Counted from the stretch's first letter, positions 1 through 7,767 are shown. The stretch: 42,509 nucleotides of DNA from Tissierellia bacterium (GCA_028708575.1 JAQVYQ010000002.1:49850-92358), one strand, 5' to 3'. Numbers and translations are program-made. The notes: a model not told the origin generated them from the sequence alone.

Positions 1-682
1 TATCTCTAAATACATCTAACAATGACTTTATAGATTTTTTTCTTCCTCTTATTTTTCTAAGCACTTCTAACTTTCCCTCATCATCTACAATTAAAAATGG
101 TTTAATATCTAATAATATTCCTACAGTTGCAGCAGTAGCAGAAACTCTTCCGCCTCGTCTTAAGTGTTCTAGACTATCAACTGTAAATAAATGTTGTACT
201 TTCAACATATTTTCATTAATCCAATATACTATTTCATCTTTTGATTTTCCTGACTTAAGCATTTCAGATGCATAGTATACCAATGCACCTAGGCCTACTG
301 ATGCGCATTTTGTATCTATAACAGTTAAATCTATGGACGGATTTTCCTCTAATATTTCCCTTTTGACCATAATTGCATTATTCACTGTTTGGCTTAGACC
401 AGATGATAACCCAAGATATATCATTGAATACCCTTCACCAGCCAATTTCTTAAAAACTGATTCAAAAGTATAAGTGTTTACTTGTGATGTTGTGGATGTA
501 TATCCTTCTCGTAGTTTATTATAGAACTCTTTATATGATAAAGTTTGTCCAAGATCATCTTCATAATTCTTATCTTCAATATCAAAAGTAAGGGGAAAAA
601 CATATATATTATTTTCCTTAACATAATCAATATTCATATCACAACTAGAGTCTGTTAAAATTATAGTCTTATTATTACTCAT
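1..682 (-). CDS. DegV family protein, 3' end cut by window edge
   Basis: The translation starts MSNNKTIILTDSSCDMN and continues for 227 complete codons to the window edge, so the C-terminus is missing. The opening TDSSCD, the TSQVN segment near residue 70, the LGLSSGLSQT segment and the SLEHLRRGGRVS segment are DegV hallmarks. DegV proteins bind a fatty acid and, as FakB, present it to the kinase FakA so that exogenous fatty acids enter phospholipid synthesis. Whether this copy is a FakB is not shown. The start is well supported: AGGAGG lies about 8 bases upstream of the ATG. A second DegV gene lies at 23572-24402. Lipid role is inferred from the family. Confidence 0.9.
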   Translation of the reverse strand, partial: MSNNKTIILTDSSCDMNIDYVKENNIYVFPLTFDIEDKNYEDDLGQTLSYKEFYNKLREGYTSTTSQVNTYTFESVFKKLAGEGYSMIYLGLSSGLSQTVNNAIMVKREILEENPSIDLTVIDTKCASVGLGALVYYASEMLKSGKSKDEIVYWINENMLKVQHLFTVDSLEHLRRGGRVSATAATVGILLDIKPFLIVDDEGKLEVLRKIRGRKKSIKSLLDVFRD

Positions 683-830
683 ATATAAAGCCTCCTTAAA
701 TAGGTAAAAATAAATCACTCTTCTCATTATACTATGTTAAGTTAAATTTAGCATTAAATAATAAATTAAAATGCTTAAAATTATGATAATTATTAAACAA
801 TAAAAAACTTGATTTGTCTATAAGTGTATT

Positions 831-879
831 AATAAGATAAAGCCTCTTAAACTAAGTGTTTAAAAGGCTTTATCTTATT
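831..879 (-). terminator. Long terminator-like hairpin after the HEPN-NACHT operon
   Basis: Positions 831-845 pair perfectly with 865-879 (15 bp). After one mismatch, 847-852 pairs with 858-863 around a 5-base loop, giving about 21 bp of stem. It follows the stop codon at 938 on the minus strand and precedes the DegV gene, so it probably ends the two-gene operon. The T-tract is interrupted, so its strength is uncertain. Confidence 0.7.
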
Positions 880-937
880 TGTATTACACCCATATATTTC
901 AACTCTGAGTCCTACTAGAAGTAATTTGTCATCTCAT

Positions 938-3853
938 TTAGTCAAATATTTCAGTGTAAATAGTACGTTCTTTACGATGATGTTCAGACAATCTAATGGA
1001 GATTCTCTGATTTTCATTAAAATCTAATATTGAATAATCAGTATCATCTAATTTAACGCATACATTGCATTTGCAGGTAATATGATTTAAATTTAAAAAC
1101 AAACAATTATCTTTAATTTGAGTTATAGTGCCTGTCAGAGATATTTTCTGTATTGTTCCAGACATATAGAATACATTTCTGTTCTCCATGTTATCGTTAC
1201 TTTTATAATATTCTTCTAGAACAATATAAATAGGTATATGGTAACGCATAAAACTATTTATATAGATTTGCAGTATTTTATATAGATTGTACTTATTATC
1301 AATAAGTTGTTGCAGTATTATCCTGCTCTGATCTATATCTAAGCTATTTGTATATTCCATTGAAGTTTTACTAGATTGATTCAATGTATAATAATAAGGA
1401 TTATTATTATGTAAAGCTTTTATATACAAAAATAAATCATTTCTGTTTTTACATAGGTTGTTCATACACCAAACAAAGTCTGATAAAAATCTTTTATGCT
1501 CAATCTTAATAAAATTCAATTTTGGAAGTTTACTCATTTCCTCTAGCGTTTCTTTAAAAACTCTTCCATTGTATTTTATCAAGTCATTTGCCCCATGGAT
1601 AACACTCCAGTTTTGCAATTTTACTCTTTCTCTTCCATGACTTCGTACATCCTCTATAGCAATCTTATTACCCTTTTTAAAGTATTTTCTTAGACGGAAA
1701 GAAACATAAATCTTATCCTCAACCATTTTTTCAGTAACACCACATTCTTTACCAAGTAAAAAGCTCATGTTACGAGATGTCTTTATTGATGCCGCATTAA
1801 CAAATACTGATTTTACACCATAATAATTTACAAATAAATTGTTAATATAACCATAAAAACGATACTCATAGAAAAGAGAATCTAACTTTAGCTCATCCTC
1901 TCCAGGGCATATTATAGAATCCAAAATAACTTGGACTTCTATCATCAATCTTAAGTATGAATTAGCGTATATCCAAATTAAATCTTTTTCATTTATATTT
2001 TGATTGATTAAAGAATCAACTGTCTCTTTTGACCTATCAATCAATAAGAAATCAGCTCTATTGAGAGATGCATTCTGATCTACACTATATAGGTTATTAT
2101 TATGCTTTTCTAATGCTGTAAGAAATGCTATTATTTCTTCAACCTTATATCTTAAATTAAATAATACCTCTGAGTATAAATCGTTATATTCATCTGTAAC
2201 ATATATTTTTTTAAACTTTACATGTGGTATCTCCTCTAGTTTTTCTTTATCCTGAGTCGAGAATTCCTGTTTTGATATTATTTCCTTAAGGAAACTTTGA
2301 AAAACTTCCCAATGATTTAAATCCAACTCATCCAATTGCTTCTGCCTATCACTATTAAGTAGTTTAAAGCTGGTTATGGTTATAAATCCATTACTAGGAA
2401 AAAATCTTCTAAGGGCAAATGAAAACTCATCACCAATTTGAAGTAAACCAATATGATTTTTACCTACATTTTTTGATGATAATGAAATCCAATGCTTTGC
2501 AACTACATTTTGAAAATTAGCTATTGCGGTTCCATTTTCCACATCTATGCTTTCTATTTTCCCATAAAACTCAAATCCCTTACATAAACCTTTTAAATTA
2601 GCCCCATCTTCTTTATCTTCATAGATAGCCTCAAAAAAATCATGTATTGAAAGAACATATTTAAAAAACGAGTTCATATAGAAATAAAATAGTTTTTTAT
2701 CTTCCCATTTGTCCTCATCTTTAAGTTTCCTAAAATACTCTTTTCTCCCTTTAATTTTATCTAATGATTCATCTTTATATATATAATAGGGTAATATCTT
2801 AGGGATTTCTTTTTCATAATTAAAAATGTGATTTACATTTAGAATCTGAACCAATTCATAGTAACCTTCTATTCCATTACTAAACAAAATAGTTTCTAAG
2901 CATTCTACAAGTTGATGCACACCATAACTTCTTTTTTTCAGTAGCTCAACTTCCCCAATTTCCAGCAGCCTTTCCTTAAGCTCTGGATTAATTTGCTTTT
3001 TTAATCTTATAAACTTTAATAAATAGCAAAAATAAATGTATTGTATCTCTTCAGATTTATTCATCTTTGAAATTTCTGAAATTATTAGCTCATATGCCTT
3101 CCCAACATCATTGAAATCCTGCTCCATTAATCTAAAGGCTAGCCTAATACCATTAATAGTATGTGTATCAAGAAATTCCCTTACTAATTCATCGTAATCT
3201 CTTTGTAGCATAATCTGTAAATATTGAAGTATATTAAATATTTTACAAAGATAAAATAAAGAATCATACTCCTTTTTCTTGTATAAAATTTGTACACTTT
3301 CTTGCAGAAAATTAATATTTTGTTTTACATAAAATTCATTAATTTCAATATTATTCAAACAATAGAATAGTGTTGAGCTGTGCTTAGACCTAACGGCCAT
3401 ATATAATAAATTAAACACAAGCTTATATTCGCTTTGTTCGACCAAAAAATTAATAGTACTTTTAATGTTATTAGAAAAAACATATGTATCTTCTATTGAA
3501 TCAAACAATCTTAAGAGTTTTTCTTCATTTGAAATATATAAAAGGGAAATGATTTTATCGTACATAGGCCAATATGATGACTCTACATACTCTAGTATAA
3601 TATCTTTTAGGAAAACAACATCTTCATGGTGCATGCTATTTGAAGCCATAGCAGCAGTTATAGGATAATCACTTTTACATAACATTTCGATATATGACTT
3701 TTGAATTGATAAGTCATACTTTACTAAACTCTGTCCAATACTGATAACTCGTCCTTCATTTCCTTTTTTATTGTTGGATTCAAGATATCTTATAATATTA
3801 GATAGTTTTTTTTCATCTTCTTTAATAATTATATTGTCAACTAGCTTGTCCAT
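938..3853 (-). CDS. Large protein of unknown function with three ~235-residue helical/OB-like repeats; partner of HEPN-NACHT ATPase
   Basis: I do not recognise this 971-residue protein. It has no signal peptide or membrane segment, so it is probably cytoplasmic. Residues 1-270 look all-helical, perhaps HEAT/TPR-like. The rest appears to be one module repeated three times (about 270-500, 505-735 and 740-971). Each copy has a helix with the pattern YxNSFxR (FYMNSFFKYV at 392-401, IYANSYLRLM at 628-637, IYINSFMRYH at 863-872). Each helix is followed by beta-strand-rich sequence that begins FYGKI, FYGYI or MSGTI and ends in a charged-aromatic strand pair. The beta parts resemble OB/S1-like folds, which would suit nucleic-acid binding, but this is inference. 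It starts 33 bases after the NACHT gene, in the same direction, so the two are probably one operon. I see no nuclease or ATPase motif. A role as sensor or scaffold for the NACHT protein is a hypothesis. Confidence 0.75.
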   Translation of the reverse strand: MDKLVDNIIIKEDEKKLSNIIRYLESNNKKGNEGRVISIGQSLVKYDLSIQKSYIEMLCKSDYPITAAMASNSMHHEDVVFLKDIILEYVESSYWPMYDKIISLLYISNEEKLLRLFDSIEDTYVFSNNIKSTINFLVEQSEYKLVFNLLYMAVRSKHSSTLFYCLNNIEINEFYVKQNINFLQESVQILYKKKEYDSLFYLCKIFNILQYLQIMLQRDYDELVREFLDTHTINGIRLAFRLMEQDFNDVGKAYELIISEISKMNKSEEIQYIYFCYLLKFIRLKKQINPELKERLLEIGEVELLKKRSYGVHQLVECLETILFSNGIEGYYELVQILNVNHIFNYEKEIPKILPYYIYKDESLDKIKGRKEYFRKLKDEDKWEDKKLFYFYMNSFFKYVLSIHDFFEAIYEDKEDGANLKGLCKGFEFYGKIESIDVENGTAIANFQNVVAKHWISLSSKNVGKNHIGLLQIGDEFSFALRRFFPSNGFITITSFKLLNSDRQKQLDELDLNHWEVFQSFLKEIISKQEFSTQDKEKLEEIPHVKFKKIYVTDEYNDLYSEVLFNLRYKVEEIIAFLTALEKHNNNLYSVDQNASLNRADFLLIDRSKETVDSLINQNINEKDLIWIYANSYLRLMIEVQVILDSIICPGEDELKLDSLFYEYRFYGYINNLFVNYYGVKSVFVNAASIKTSRNMSFLLGKECGVTEKMVEDKIYVSFRLRKYFKKGNKIAIEDVRSHGRERVKLQNWSVIHGANDLIKYNGRVFKETLEEMSKLPKLNFIKIEHKRFLSDFVWCMNNLCKNRNDLFLYIKALHNNNPYYYTLNQSSKTSMEYTNSLDIDQSRIILQQLIDNKYNLYKILQIYINSFMRYHIPIYIVLEEYYKSNDNMENRNVFYMSGTIQKISLTGTITQIKDNCLFLNLNHITCKCNVCVKLDDTDYSILDFNENQRISIRLSEHHRKERTIYTEIFD

Positions 3854-3886
3854 TTATACTCAACCTTATCTTATATTATTAGTTAC

Positions 3887-5620
3887 TTATTCTTCTATCC
3901 ATAATAGAGCCTTACTAAAGAAATAATTTTCATAGAACTCATTAGCAAATCTATAATTTTCGCTTCCTTGTATTCTTTCCAAAAGTCCCATTTGAACTAT
4001 AATTTCAAGTATCTCATCAGTATCAATCTCAAATCCATAATGTTCCTTGCATTTTCTGAACCTAGATAAAACCCCAGGCTTTGTAAAAGACGTCCTTCCG
4101 TCTTCTAGGTTATTATGTTCAACAAAAAGATATGTAAGTAGCATTTCAATTTTCCCAGCCCTAATTTCCTTCTTCATATATGCTTCACGATCAATCAAAC
4201 TTCTAATAAACAGTTCTATTAGTTGTTCTTCATTGGTTACACCTTTTTTGTAATTATTATTTTCCACTAAATATATGAAAGTCTCTAGCATAAAAGGAGT
4301 TTTAATAATATTATAAATATAATTTCTTTCCTCAAGAATATTTATAATCTTGTCCTCATAGTCCTTTGATTTACAGTTCTTATGAACAAATTCATGAATC
4401 ATGGATTCATCCAGTTTGGATAAAAGAAATGTAGGAATATCCATTCTAACACTTACCTGACTACTTTCTCTGTCTGATACAAGTATTTTTGTTTTTGGAT
4501 ATTTAACTGGAAGCTCATCAATTTGGCTACATGCTATTCTTTTATTTTTGTCAGAACAAAGGATTTCATTTACACCGTCTAGATAAAGGTTCATCCCACC
4601 ATTTTCCATTAAAAGCCTGCAGGCTTTTTCATCCAATCCTGACTTTTCATAAATTAATTCCATGATAGAATATTTAAAATCAGAGAGTTCTTTTAGCTCC
4701 ACATAAACGGGAAATATTTTTCCTTCTTTAGCATCATTGTATTGAAGATGTCTCATAATTCTTGATTTACCTATTCCAGCTTCTCCAATCAACTTCAAGT
4801 AATTTCCATACTCTTTGGACATATTCATAATATCAAGAGAAGAACTCAGACTATTATCATTTTCTTCTTCATCTATTTCAAAACTTAACCATGTACTCAT
4901 TGGGTCTACTTTAGAAGTATTCATTAGCACAAAGGTTTTCTGCGAATTTTTACTCTCATATTCTTTAATTATCTTTCTAAGGTATTCTTTTTTATCAACT
5001 CCATAAAAAATTAGTTGCTCAGAATACAGAGAATCAATTTCTTGCTTATATTTCCACGTACTTTCTACTAATACAAATAGGATACTTAATATATAGTTAA
5101 TTGACTTGTTATATCCATACTTCCTACATTCATGTGCGTCTTCATTTCTAAATGAATAAGCTCTTGCCCAATGTAGTCGTGTTTTGTCATCTTTATGTTT
5201 GTCCTCTAGAGTTGTTATATTAAGTCTTTCATCATTTGAAGTAAGCTTTAAATCCAATTTCCCATTTCTTCTTAATTTTATCATTCCTATAAAAGCAATT
5301 ATATTTTTGAAAGATTCATCTTTATTCATAATACCGTCAAAAGCAGATTTATCTACTAAATTAATCAGTGATTTAAGATACTGCTCTGTAACAGATAAAG
5401 ACATTAATAAATCTTTTGGTGAAATCTGGCCATCTGCCCAATTGTTTAATTCATCTGAAATTTTATCATTTAAATCTTCAAACTCTTCTCCTTTTGAAAT
5501 ACATAAAAATCTATCAAATAATATAATCTTGTCTTTGCGATCCTTTAGTATATTATTTTCTAATTCATCGACTAAAAACTTTTTTGTATTATCTTTTAAT
5601 CTTGATTCAATAAATTCCAT
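3887..5620 (-). CDS. HEPN-NACHT STAND NTPase, candidate defence protein
   Basis: This 577-residue protein has an N-terminal helical domain with an RNEDAH motif at 158-163. That matches the R-N-x3-H active site of HEPN ribonucleases. A NACHT-type ATPase follows: Walker A GEAGIGKS at 279-286; Walker B NLYLDGVNEI at 344-353, with Asn where most NACHT proteins have the second Asp; a sensor-1-like Arg near 384; and the NACHT C-terminal signature ANEFYENYFFSKAL at 559-572. It stops there, with no C-terminal repeat sensor domain. NACHT STAND proteins with N-terminal effector domains include bacterial anti-phage proteins that kill or arrest infected cells, and HEPN domains often cut RNA. AAAGGAGG precedes the ATG. 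It is first in a two-gene operon with the 971-residue protein. The architecture is clear; the defence role and RNase activity are inferred. Confidence 0.85.
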   Translation of the reverse strand: MEFIESRLKDNTKKFLVDELENNILKDRKDKIILFDRFLCISKGEEFEDLNDKISDELNNWADGQISPKDLLMSLSVTEQYLKSLINLVDKSAFDGIMNKDESFKNIIAFIGMIKLRRNGKLDLKLTSNDERLNITTLEDKHKDDKTRLHWARAYSFRNEDAHECRKYGYNKSINYILSILFVLVESTWKYKQEIDSLYSEQLIFYGVDKKEYLRKIIKEYESKNSQKTFVLMNTSKVDPMSTWLSFEIDEEENDNSLSSSLDIMNMSKEYGNYLKLIGEAGIGKSRIMRHLQYNDAKEGKIFPVYVELKELSDFKYSIMELIYEKSGLDEKACRLLMENGGMNLYLDGVNEILCSDKNKRIACSQIDELPVKYPKTKILVSDRESSQVSVRMDIPTFLLSKLDESMIHEFVHKNCKSKDYEDKIINILEERNYIYNIIKTPFMLETFIYLVENNNYKKGVTNEEQLIELFIRSLIDREAYMKKEIRAGKIEMLLTYLFVEHNNLEDGRTSFTKPGVLSRFRKCKEHYGFEIDTDEILEIIVQMGLLERIQGSENYRFANEFYENYFFSKALLWIEE

Positions 5621-5720
5621 TATGAGCCTCCTTTATTAATAGTATAGTAACTAAGCAGTTTGTTTCTGTTAATTACAAATTTTTTAATCCTTTACCTACA
5701 TACATACAATATAATACCAG

Positions 5721-5743
5721 TTAATCTATTCTAAACAGATTAA
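5721..5743. promoter_or_regulatory. Operator-like dyad in the HEPN-NACHT leader
   Basis: TTAATCT at 5721-5727 and AGATTAA at 5737-5743 form a perfect 7-bp inverted repeat with a 9-base spacer. It lies about 100 bases upstream of the ATG and downstream of the predicted promoter, where a repressor could act. No regulator gene is adjacent. AT-rich DNA gives such dyads by chance, so confidence is low. Confidence 0.3.
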
Positions 5744-5775
5744 TTTTATGGTGAAAAATTCCAATAATAAACAAG

Positions 5776-5815
5776 ATGATATAACACATTATACAATTCG
5801 TCAAACTTCGTCAAA
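5776..5815 (-). promoter_or_regulatory. Tandem sigma-A-like promoter for the HEPN-NACHT operon
   Basis: On the minus strand two TTGACG boxes lie 10 bases apart (5809-5814 and 5799-5804), each inside a TTTGACGAA direct repeat. The first is 15 bases from TATAAT (5788-5793) and the second 17 bases from TATCAT (5776-5781). Transcription would start near 5768-5782 and leave a leader of about 150 bases. The stretch 5621-5950 holds no coding sequence that I can support, only this promoter, the dyad and the tRNA terminator. Confidence 0.6.
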
Positions 5816-5900
5816 ATCCTTCCTTTTTATCAAAATACTTTTGAATATTTACAAACTTATGTTGGAATCTTTTAAAGCTTCTCTGCAAATATCCCTAGGG

Positions 5901-5940
5901 TAAAATAAAAAAAGCTTACAAACCGAAGTCTGGAAGCTTT
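5901..5940 (-). terminator. Rho-independent terminator of tRNA-Lys
   Basis: On the minus strand AAAGCTT (5934-5940) pairs with AAGCTTT (5911-5917). An inner CAGAC/GTTTG stem closes a TTCG tetraloop, and a T-rich run follows (5901-5910). It separates the tRNA transcript from the HEPN-NACHT promoter. Confidence 0.8.
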
Positions 5941-5950
5941 GTTAATACTA

Positions 5951-6026
5951 TGGTGCGCCATCAGGGATTCGAACCCTGGACGCCCTGATTAAGAGTCAGG
6001 TGCTCTACCAACTGAGCTAATAGCGC
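5951..6026 (-). tRNA. tRNA-Lys (anticodon CTT)
   Basis: A 76-base cloverleaf on the minus strand. The acceptor GCGCTAT pairs with ATGGCGC, the D-arm reads AGCTCAGTTGGTAGAGC, the anticodon stem-loop carries CTT, the T-arm contains GGTTCGAATCC, and the CCA end is encoded. It decodes AAG. A promoter lies just upstream and a terminator just downstream, so it is its own transcription unit. Confidence 0.96.
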
Positions 6027-6046
6027 ATTTATAACCGACAAAAAAT

Positions 6047-6075
6047 ATTATACTACTTAATTTAGCTTTTGTCTA
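6047..6075 (-). promoter_or_regulatory. Promoter of tRNA-Lys
   Basis: TAGACA (6070-6075, minus strand), a 17-base spacer and TATAAT (6047-6052) lie about 20 bases before the tRNA 5' end. This is a near-consensus sigma-A promoter. Confidence 0.7.
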
Positions 6076-6100
6076 GACTTTTCTTTATAAGTATTTAACC

Positions 6101-7144
6101 TTATTTTAACATAAACTCTAAAACAACTGGATTGTGATAACTTATGTTGAATCTATTATCTAATGTATCAACATCAATTATCTCAATATTATCTGATGCT
6201 AAGAAACCATCTGTAACTGCTAGGAAATTTCTCCCAGATATATATGGAGTCTCTGGAGATCTAAATGTAGGAGTGTATTTTTCCGTAGCCCAATTAAACC
6301 CATTTAGTCTAAGCTCTTCTGGAAAATTTTTAAACCATGAAGGCCAAGCTTCTAATGATCTAAATTTATTTGGGTCTGTATCCGGAAGACTATGATTCCA
6401 ATCTCCACCAACTATTATGTAGGAACCTTTTTCATATTCTTTTGTTATATATTTTTGAAGAAAATTTATTTCTTCGAATCTTTGTAATCCTGATCCATTG
6501 AAGTTGGAAAGATGAATGTTAATCAATACTAATTCATTATCATTTTGTAATTCAAATCTTTTCTCAATAAAAGCCCTATCATAGTCATAATACTTATTAA
6601 GTCCTTCTTGTTGTCCAGGTAAAGAAAACCTAATTGCTGAAGTTGCATTATATCTAGAAAAAGTAGCAAGTCCTGATTGTACCTTACCTATTGGCTTAAG
6701 TAAATATTTTATATTATAATTATCACCATATATATTCCCATAATTAGGATATTTGTCATCCAAATAGGACAATTGATCAATTTTGTAACTTCTACTTGAA
6801 TCTATATCTAATTCTTGTATCATAAAAAAGTCAGGATCCATACTATCAATTATTTCTACAATGCTTTCTAAGTTTTCAAATACTTTTTCTTCGCTCTCAG
6901 CTTTATAACTATTTCCACCTTTTTCATATAAGTCTTGATCTTTGTCTAACCCAGCAAATCCAATATTGAATGTCGCTATTTTTAAAGGCTTATCTTTTGT
7001 TATATTCTTTACTTGATTATTATATATTGTAAGTATTGTAGCTTCTTCAGGTTTATAATCAGATAGGCTAATATAAAGAAAATAAATAATAAACAGAGAA
7101 AATATTATGAGCAAAGGTAAGAGTATTCTTTTTGTATTGCTCAT
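6101..7144 (-). CDS. Membrane-anchored endonuclease/exonuclease/phosphatase-fold protein
   Basis: A hydrophobic segment at residues 7-26 looks like an uncleaved anchor placing the rest outside the cell. The body has the EEP-superfamily motifs in order: ATFNIG with N60, QEL with E111, NIHLSN with H211, GGDWN with D248 and N250, and a C-terminal NISYHNPV with H337. EEP enzymes hydrolyse phosphodiesters or phosphomonoesters in nucleic acids, lipids or inositides with a divalent metal. The substrate cannot be told from sequence. The last motif is normally SDH; here it is SYH, so the Asp that usually orients the catalytic His is missing. A GGGGGGA ribosome binding site precedes the ATG. It is transcribed away from the small ORF at 7273. 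Confidence 0.85.
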   Translation of the reverse strand: MSNTKRILLPLLIIFSLFIIYFLYISLSDYKPEEATILTIYNNQVKNITKDKPLKIATFNIGFAGLDKDQDLYEKGGNSYKAESEEKVFENLESIVEIIDSMDPDFFMIQELDIDSSRSYKIDQLSYLDDKYPNYGNIYGDNYNIKYLLKPIGKVQSGLATFSRYNATSAIRFSLPGQQEGLNKYYDYDRAFIEKRFELQNDNELVLINIHLSNFNGSGLQRFEEINFLQKYITKEYEKGSYIIVGGDWNHSLPDTDPNKFRSLEAWPSWFKNFPEELRLNGFNWATEKYTPTFRSPETPYISGRNFLAVTDGFLASDNIEIIDVDTLDNRFNISYHNPVVLEFMLK

Positions 7145-7272
7145 ATAATCCCCCCATTTAGTTCTTTATTAAATATATACCACACATATACAATATTATC
7201 ACATTTATCCAACTCTTTATATATAATTTGTACATATTAAACATATATATAAATTATAAGGAGTGTGATTAT

Positions 7273-7368
7273 ATGAAGTTTATATTTATAAGTAAAAGAT
7301 TGTTCTTATCAATAATTGCTATAACATTATTGCTAATGACTGGATTAATTTATCGTTTTTTCATTTAG
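7273..7368 (+). CDS. 31-residue single-span membrane peptide, function unknown
   Basis: ATG at 7273 follows AAGGAGTG with good spacing. The product has a short basic start (MKFIFISKRL), about 17 hydrophobic residues and a short tail (YRFFI). It stops at TAG 7368 and is followed by a T-run hairpin at 7417-7445. The ribosome binding site and terminator suggest a real gene. The sequence also resembles the signal-anchor start of longer clostridial cell-wall enzymes, so it could be the remnant of one. I assign no function. Confidence 0.5.
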   Translation: MKFIFISKRLFLSIIAITLLLMTGLIYRFFI

Positions 7369-7416
7369 CTTAAGAAAAATTAAAGGAATCTTAAGATAAA
7401 TACATTTACATATGAG

Positions 7417-7445
7417 AAAAATAGCAGATTCATCTGCTATTTTTT
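7417..7445. terminator. Bidirectional terminator hairpin
   Basis: Positions 7417-7428 pair with 7433-7444 around a TTCA loop, with T-runs on both strands. It can end the small plus-strand ORF (stop 7368) and the Spo0E-like gene on the minus strand (stop 7479). Confidence 0.75.
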
Positions 7446-7478
7446 ATGTGAAATTTCAACTTGTTTATTAAAACATTC

Positions 7479-7658
7479 TTAAAATCTAATAGAATAATTT
7501 GAATCCAATCTAGTATATTTAACGATTAGCTCATCTAATTCCACACTAATCTCTAGTGCTTTATCAGGTACTATCTCAGTATTTACCACATTGTTGAGTT
7601 CTTCTCTTTTTATATCAATTTGTTCTTTTAGTTCACATCTTTCCATTTCCTTAATCAT
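7479..7658 (-). CDS. Spo0E-like small regulatory protein
   Basis: A 59-residue helical protein starting MIKEMERCELKEQI and containing SVELDELIVKY. This fits the Spo0E-family signature S-x2-L-D-x2-I-x2-Y. In Bacillus, Spo0E-type aspartyl phosphatases dephosphorylate Spo0A~P and delay sporulation; many clostridial members are uncharacterised. The size is typical. A GGGGGTGG ribosome binding site lies 10-12 bases before the ATG. The upstream stretch 7659-7767 has no gene; it contains a dyad, ATCAAT-A-ATTGAT (7685-7697), that might be regulatory. Confidence 0.8.
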   Translation of the reverse strand: MIKEMERCELKEQIDIKREELNNVVNTEIVPDKALEISVELDELIVKYTRLDSNYSIRF

Positions 7659-7767
7659 TTGTTACTAATCCACCCCCTTATTCTATCAATAATTGATTTA
7701 TTATTAATAGTTTACAGTATTTCTAATTAATTATTAATCAACACATTATTTATAACTTTTCACAATA

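Noticed and set aside
5184..5639. A 151-codon plus-strand frame opposite the HEPN-NACHT gene
   Set aside because: It is antisense to the conserved HEPN domain, rich in Ser/Phe/Leu as expected from the reverse of an AT-rich gene, and has no family resemblance.
5621..5950. T-box, riboswitch or small gene in the HEPN-NACHT leader
   Set aside because: No T-box sequence, no known riboswitch core and no frame with a ribosome binding site; only a promoter, a dyad and a terminator can be supported.
5951..6026. tRNA-Lys as a proven attachment site
   Set aside because: I found no second copy of the tRNA 3' end on the far side of the operon and no integrase gene.
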